Positions 48,206 through 64,000 of a stretch of DNA of 64,000 nucleotides are shown here, piece after piece (position 1 is the stretch's first letter; every line of letters begins with the position of its first letter). The translations under genes and the position numbers were made by a program. Source of the stretch: Batillaria attramentaria (lineage: Eukaryota; Mollusca; Gastropoda; Batillariidae); contig JACVVK020000001.1 in NCBI GenBank assembly GCA_018292915.2, positions 789,001 to 853,000 of the forward strand. The letters run 5' to 3'. The notes under the pieces are model-generated. The model searched no databases. It worked only from the letters and a program-made list of their open reading frames with translations, and was not told where the DNA came from.

Positions 48206-48854
48206 CTTGAATGACAGACACTCTCTGGTTTTCTTCGGTACTGTAATCTCATTAATGACACATAATCAACACAAAAAAGAACGGATGTGTGTGTGTGTGG
48301 GGGGGGGGGGGGGGGCTGGGGATGCGGGAACTCTCAAACCAGTTGATTATTAAAACATACATCACACGTCAAGAGGTTTGCAATATGCACACGCAAGTGA
48401 CGAATTTACAGGCAACACAGGAATCGGCCATAACGCTTGGACCACTCCTCCACCTCATCCATTCCCCTGTCTCACAGTCACAGTCTCCTTCACAAAATAC
48501 ACGCCAACCATTGCATTCAGTAACCCCCGTTTGCTCTCGAATTTTCATTGCTCTCTCGGTAGTTGAATTTGGACCTCAGAGGGTTCATACCTCGGATAAC
48601 AACTGATCTTTCAGGGCTATAATTATTCTTGCATTCTCTGGTTACTTGTGGTGGATGATTCACGCTGTATACCCGATTTTCTGATAAAAAGGGCAATACC
48701 TTCTCACCTACTATATATTATTCATACTCTTCTGTTATAAGTAAAAACAAAACAAATGGTCAAAAGGCGGTGACAGCTTCCGTGACAACTGTTAACAGGG
48801 GCCGCTATATCCCTATTCTGCAGAACTGTTTGTGTATGTAATGTGTATATAATA

Positions 48855-48925
48855 TTTTACTATTGTGAGGCGTCCAGAGCTCCAGCAAGAGGTTGGGCGC
48901 CAGACAAATCCTCATTATTATTATT
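48855..48925 (+). repeat. Retroposon 3' end with (ATT)n tail, copy 1
   Basis: TATTGTGAGGCGTCCAGAGC through GGGCGCCAGACAAATCCTC and ATTATT units. The reverse complement occurs at 52862-52940. Confidence 0.6.
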
Positions 48926-48984
48926 ATCATTATCATCATTATTTTCATTATTATTGACTGTTTCCATGCCATTCCATCATTTGT

Positions 48985-49116
48985 GAATACTCGGATCATG
49001 AGTTCGAATCGCGGATAGGTCGAAATATTTCTGCTGGCCTTTTTCTCTCTACACCCTCTTTGCTATTACCCATATTTGTGGGAAAGGACGTTAAACCCTC
49101 AAACGCCCACCCACCC
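48985..49116 (+). mobile_element. tRNA-SINE family 1, 5'-truncated, past the SLC23-F stop
   Basis: Starts in the B-box region (ATGAGTTCGAATCGCGG) and ends with GGGAAAGGACGTTAAACCC, about 100 bp downstream of the SLC23-F stop codon. Confidence 0.75.
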
Positions 49117-49214
49117 CACCGCTTTGTACATCACTAGCAATGGAACGTCCTCAGATGACCAGATGATAATGCTGAACAGTAGTCCATCGCTTCAAAGGGG
49201 GCCCATCCATCGCT

Positions 49215-59701
<10,487 letters not shown>

Positions 59702-59849
59702 TTTCTCTGATGTTGTTTCCCTCTGATGTTGTTCCCCTGATGTTGTTTCCCTCTGATGTTGTTTCCCTCTGAAGTTGTTTCCCTCTGAAGTTGTTTCCCT
59801 CTGATGTTGTTTCCCCTGATGTTGTTTCCCTCTGATGTTCTTTCCGTGT
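59702..59849 (-). repeat. 16-bp minisatellite forming the 5' part of the first SLC23-F exon (UTR or N-terminal extension)
   Basis: Tandem copies of a unit like TGATGTTGTTTCCCTC, read on the plus strand. On the minus strand the reading frame is open from an acceptor (GTTTTAG) at 59850 straight into MDSQKENK, giving a repetitive basic/polar segment (variants of HQRETTSE and GKQHQ). A repeat unit not divisible by 3 still avoids stops across the block. It is either 5'UTR or coding. Confidence 0.55.
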
Positions 59850-60268
59850 CTAAAACAAAGACGGGCAGGACTGTGGGGTTCAGTTGTTGATGATGTTGTT
59901 GATGCTGTTGTTGTTGTTGTTGACGCCAAACACTGCTTTACCGAACAACAATAGCCGGAATACTATTTGGAAAAAGAAAACCCTGAAGCAAACCAAACCA
60001 AAAAGAATCAAACCAATATCACCAATCCAAACCAAATCCAAACCAATCCAAATCAAATTCAAACCAAATCCATACCAAACCAAACAGAAGAAAACAAACA
60101 AAATGGAAAGAAACCAAACGAAACCAAACCAAACCAAAACAAGAAACAAAAGCTATGAGTAAGCATTATAAAAAAAAACAATCGAGTTTGAGTAATTGAA
60201 GAAAAAACAGTGCACGCTTGCAAGGCAACTGACATGAACTCATCTGTAGAAATAACTGTGACACATAT

Positions 60269-60312
60269 ATTCAAATTCAAATTACTTTATTAATCCCAGA
60301 AGGGAAATTATA
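60269..60312 (-). repeat. LINE-like 3' end, minus orientation
   Basis: Reverse complement of AATTTCCCTTCTGGGATTAAT AAAGTAATTTG; same family as 52146-52252. Confidence 0.6.
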
Positions 60313-60397
60313 GGCCACCATAAAACATAATAATAAGACATAATAATAACAAATAGAACTTGCACTAACAGAAACCTCACCTACGAAAAACTTAAAC

Positions 60398-60398
<1 letters not shown>

Positions 60399-60480
<82 letters not shown>

Positions 60481-60498
60481 AAATGAAAGTCTTGTCAA

Positions 60499-60577
<79 letters not shown>
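60399..60577. repeat. Paired (CA)n microsatellites
   Basis: About 38 and 37 CA units separated by about 30 bp of unique sequence. Confidence 0.95.
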
Positions 60578-60579
<2 letters not shown>

Positions 60580-61164
60580 CCCTCGCGTACCAATACATAA
60601 GTCTTTAACACACTCACACACACAGACATACAGTATACTTCATGAAGATGAAAAAGAAATCTGTGTGTGGTTTAACCAGATACATTACGCAGAACCTGAT
60701 CGCGTACAAACACCAGGAGTACTAAAAAAAAATATCCCAGAACAAACAAACAGAACAAACCCTCTGGCCTTGCTTGCAGTTAGGAATCCGCTAGTCTAGT
60801 GTCTTTAGCACGTTTCACAAGCAATAGTGTTATCTTACACTGTTCCGTTTGCTATTAACAAATGAAAGCAATTATGCGAAAACTCCATCCAGTCCTCTAG
60901 ACAAAGAGTGAGACGCTCATAGTGCTGTGATATGTACACAGGAGTGTTACTTAACCCAGTACGACCCTGGTTTGTCGGTTTAAAAAAAAAAAGAAAAAAA
61001 AGTGAGGATGCATCACTTTAATTAGTGTATTGTTATGTGACGATGGGGTATGGTCGCGCCGTGTACTCCTGGCATGGAGACAAAGACTGAAATGCGGAAC
61101 TTCATACATTACGTGGCCAAACGGCGCCCTGCCTGCAGCTAAGTTGGCCACTGTCGTGTATAGT

Positions 61165-61625
61165 GGGCATATCCAGCCTCATGATGCTTAGGTGCTGGGC
61201 ACTTCCAACCTCATGATGCTTAGGTGCTGGGCACTTCCAACCTCATGATGCTTAGACCCTGGGCACTTCCAGCCTCATGATGCTTAGGTCCTGAGCACTT
61301 CCAACCTCATGATGCTTAGACCCTGGGAACTTCCAACCTCATGATGCGTAGACCCTGGGCACTTCCAGCCTCATGATGCTTTGGCCCTAGGCACTTCCAA
61401 CCTCATGACGCTTAGGTCATAGGCACTTCCAGCCTGAAGATGCTTAAGCCTTGGGCACTTCCAACCTCAAGATGCCTAGGCCCTGGGCACTTCCAACCTC
61501 AAGATGCTAAGGTCCTGTGCACTTCCAACCTCAAGATGCTAAGGTCCTGTGCACTTCCAACCTCATCATGCTTAGACCCTGTGCACTTCCAACCTCAAGA
61601 TGCTTAGACCCTGGACACGTACTTC
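61165..61625. repeat. 32-bp minisatellite (about 14 copies)
   Basis: Unit like GGGCACTTCCAACCTCATGA followed by TGCTTAGGTCCT. Variants: CATGATG/CAAGATG and AACCTC/AGCCTC. Period 32 with small variation. Confidence 0.92.
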
Positions 61626-62897
61626 ACGCTAGGGAGTACAGCCCGCATGTTACAAAGGCATCGAAATTTTGGTTTACAAGTCACGTGGCTCAGAGGTCCC
61701 TTTGCTCGTAAACTTACAACAGTTTCAACTTTAAAAATAAATCAGCCGACCAATCAGTCACCCAATAAACGAAAGACACAAACGGTCGACGGTGTGCCAT
61801 TAAAAGAGGATGATTCGCGAGTTGCACTGTACACGGATCGACAGGGGCTCCGCCTTTTTTTTTTTTTTTTTTTTGGGGGGGGGGGGGGGAAGTAATCCTG
61901 AAACGATGTGACGGTCAGTAGTTTCGGCCCATACAAGATCCTAAAATCCGCGAACCGCGGCACACGGTGTCCCGTATCGCTAAAACAGGATGAGATTGAC
62001 CATTTCAGCCTGATATGTTATACGTTTTTCTTATATGGCTGTAACAAGGACATCGCTCCGACCTTATCATATGCTCTCTGGTTTCGTCCCGCACAATGTA
62101 GAGGGAATGAGCCTCACGTGATCCATGGTCTTGTCCTCTCAAACGACACGCTATAGCTGCTCCACCCTCTCAGGACAACAGTCAGCAGAGAGTAAGTTAC
62201 TACTGGTAACTGAAGATCGTTGTGTGTGTGTGTGGGGGGGGGGGGGGTCCTTGATTAAAATCTTTAATGAGGTTTCATGTGCTCCTACTCACGTTTCTGA
62301 CCTCAATTCTTGTTTTAAAAAAAAAATGTGCAGGGACCTAGATTCAGTTCGTTGACCGCAAAGTACATACATGCATTTAGTTGGCCTTTACGCAAATTTT
62401 TTTTTCATTATTTCGTCAGAGTAATTACTGCTTGTCGACCAAGTTCCTAACCTATCACATCTGTAGTCAGCACATTACCCAAGAAAACAGACAACGTGCA
62501 ATTCCATTCATCCATCCGGCTAGCGAGAAAGCTAGAAAGCAAACAAACACAAACAAGTTCTGTAGTAAAAGTAACAACAACAACAGCAACAACAACAATA
62601 ACAACACGAAGTTAAAGAAAAAGAAGAAGAACAACAACAACAACAACAACAAAAACAACAACAAAAACAACAGCTATTTGGCACAAGTCTGGTTTTGTTC
62701 GTTGCATGCAAGAAAGTGAAAGTGTTGCCGATTTGATGGGTACGAGAATCTCAGGCCAATGCCCGCACTCAAAAGGATAGTACATCGTAACCCAGTTTCT
62801 TCGTTCTCTCACAGAACAGAAGTGGCTCTGTGAGAAAAATGCTCCCTCACGACTTTTAAATATTATCGTAACACGACAGCTGACCTTGAAATCCTAC

Positions 62898-62949
62898 CTG
62901 TCTCGTAGTCTGGGGAGTTTTATTGTCATGACGTTTCGAGAGGCAGCCC
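62898..62949 (-). CDS. Candidate upstream first coding exon of SLC23-F
   Basis: Minus-strand 52-nt stretch bounded by a strong acceptor (TTTTTTTCAG) and donor (ACAG|GTAGGA). It contains an ATG at 62929 followed by ten codons (MTIKLPRLRD plus two bases). Its phase (2) fits the acceptor at 59849 exactly, producing a continuous frame of 60 residues into MDSQKENK. SLC23-E also has a phase-2 acceptor just upstream of its conserved ATG, so an upstream exon in both paralogues is plausible. It could equally be a 5'UTR exon with a chance frame. Confidence 0.4.
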
Positions 62950-63043
62950 CTGAAAAAAAGAACTCTGAAATCACGTACACGGTTTAATCTTGGGGGGCTA
63001 TGGTGGTGGCGGTGGCGTTGGATGTTGTTGTTGGTGGTGGTGG

Positions 63044-63151
<108 letters not shown>

Positions 63152-63465
63152 CTCAGACCCAGACATTTATTGCTCTTCAGGCATCAGCCCATAAAGCGAT
63201 ATTTACAAACACTGTAATGGACGACACGCGACATAAAACACAGAAACGCTGGAATCCAGCTTCAGCCCGACGCGGAAATCCGACAATCAGTATAAGTAAT
63301 GTCTTTGGGAATAACAGTTTTTCATTCACAACACAAACGGCCGCACGATCATCAGCCCAAGTATTGTCTAAACAGATTCACGATGGCTCGCCTCTCCTCG
63401 TTTCGTCGTGTCAGCAACACGTCATAGTCCTGTTGTTTCACTGGTTGTCGTACGCTGATGGATGT

Positions 63466-63640
63466 GGGTGGGTGAGTGGGTGTTTGGGGGTTTAACGTCC
63501 TTTTCCACCACATAGGGTGATATCAAAGACGGGGCAACGATGAAAAAGCCAGCACAAATATTTGGCCCCAGCCGGGATCGAACTCACGACCCGAGCATTA
63601 GAAGTCCAACGCTCTACCATTCGACCACCCCGGCTCCCCC
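63466..63640 (-). mobile_element. tRNA-SINE family 1, minus orientation, right edge
   Basis: Complete minus copy with A-box and B-box regions (GGTGGTCGAATGGTAGAGCG; GTGAGTTCGATCCCGGC on the minus strand). Confidence 0.85.
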
Positions 63641-63644
63641 TGAT

Positions 63645-63965
63645 GGATGTGAGGCAGGTACAATCCCGCAGACTCAACTGCTTGTGCTCCAGGTGTTTCA
63701 GGAACCAGTGCCGGACCACTGGCTGATTTTCACTCGCCTTACTGTCAAGTAAAAACACCATGTCGTCGGTTGAACACAGTAAATCTGTCCCGTGTCGACG
63801 ATCACTTTGCCGGACGACTTTTTCAAACCTGTTGTTTCTGCTGGTGTCTCTAATGCATCTTTGTATGGATGTATCCGTGGCCACACTGACACACTGTCTG
63901 ATTTTCTCTGGGTCATGTCCGAACTTTACCACTTCTTTTTCTGTCACTTGTGTAGTATCCATCAC
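63645..63965 (-). CDS. Unrecognised open reading frame at the right edge (hypothetical, partial)
   Basis: Minus-strand frame beginning MMDTTQ at 63965 and running about 105 residues with non-repetitive, charged composition (for example RFEKVVRQSDRR, HWFLKHLEHKQLSL) before it enters a SINE at 63640. Composition looks more protein-like than neighbouring frames. It could be an exon of a gene that begins beyond the window, or a decayed gene. No family recognised; no clear donor was seen before the SINE. Confidence 0.3.
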
Positions 63966-64000
63966 ACACTCTCTTCTGATTCGTCTTGTACTTCGTGTAC

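Larger units (their letters stand above)
59850..62897. other. Between SLC23-F exon 1 and the candidate upstream exon
   Basis: CCAAA-rich low complexity (59990-60150), a retroposon 3' end (60269-60312), two (CA)n tracts (60399-60474, 60504-60577), a 32-bp minisatellite (61165-61625), T/G homopolymers (61855-61889), (CAA)n (62572-62670). 61630-62560 has nothing recognised. Confidence 0.5.

Overview
Eukaryotic (metazoan) genomic DNA: intron-rich genes with GT-AG splicing, dense (CA)n/(GA)n microsatellites, tRNA-derived SINEs, MITEs and minisatellites. The gene content (an expanded set of HR96-like nuclear receptors and divergent SLC23 transporters) and the repeat style suggest a lophotrochozoan, most likely a gastropod mollusc. 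That assignment is inference; the species cannot be named from sequence alone.

Left half (about 1-31,080): four nuclear receptor (NR) genes. NR-A (minus, 5067 down to 912 and beyond the left edge) lacks its ligand-binding domain in this window. NR-B (minus, 16117-13168) and NR-C (minus, 21781-19049) are a tandem pair with identical architecture: exon 1 carries zinc finger 1, exon 2 (118 nt) carries zinc finger 2, and one intronless exon carries the hinge and whole ligand-binding domain (LBD). NR-D (plus, 25196-31079) has seven coding exons, with its LBD split by introns, and lies head-to-head with NR-C. All four have an exon 2 of exactly 118 nt and a CxxCKAFFRRNA recognition helix of the HR96/DAF-12 (NR1J) type: ESCKA in A and D, ETCKA in B and C.

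Right half (about 34,098-62,950): two tandem minus-strand SLC23 (nucleobase/ascorbate transporter) paralogues. SLC23-E (42083-34098) has 10 coding exons and 671 residues. SLC23-F (59701-49215) has 11 coding exons and 658 residues, or about 718 if an upstream exon at 62949-62898 is coding. Exon boundaries and phases match one to one, except that F has one extra intron in the exon equivalent to E4, and E has a GC-AG intron after exon 7. NR-D and SLC23-E are tail-to-tail.

Between and inside the genes lie several mobile-element families: a tRNA-SINE with about 15 copies; a second tRNA-like SINE (3 copies); a (TACCA)n-tailed SINE; a SINE with a perfect 13-bp target duplication; a foldback MITE family (4 copies); a TTAA-flanked perfect palindrome with an empty-site copy 1.9 kb away; a mariner-like MITE; and a 1.7-kb element with about 234-bp terminal inverted repeats. 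No clear housekeeping RNA gene was found.

Genes working together: NR1J receptors in other invertebrates sense sterol or xenobiotic ligands, and SLC23 proteins import nucleobases or ascorbate. No functional link between the clusters is shown here; they may simply be two tandem-duplication clusters side by side. Exon coordinates were derived by hand from splice consensus, reading-frame phase and paralogue alignment.
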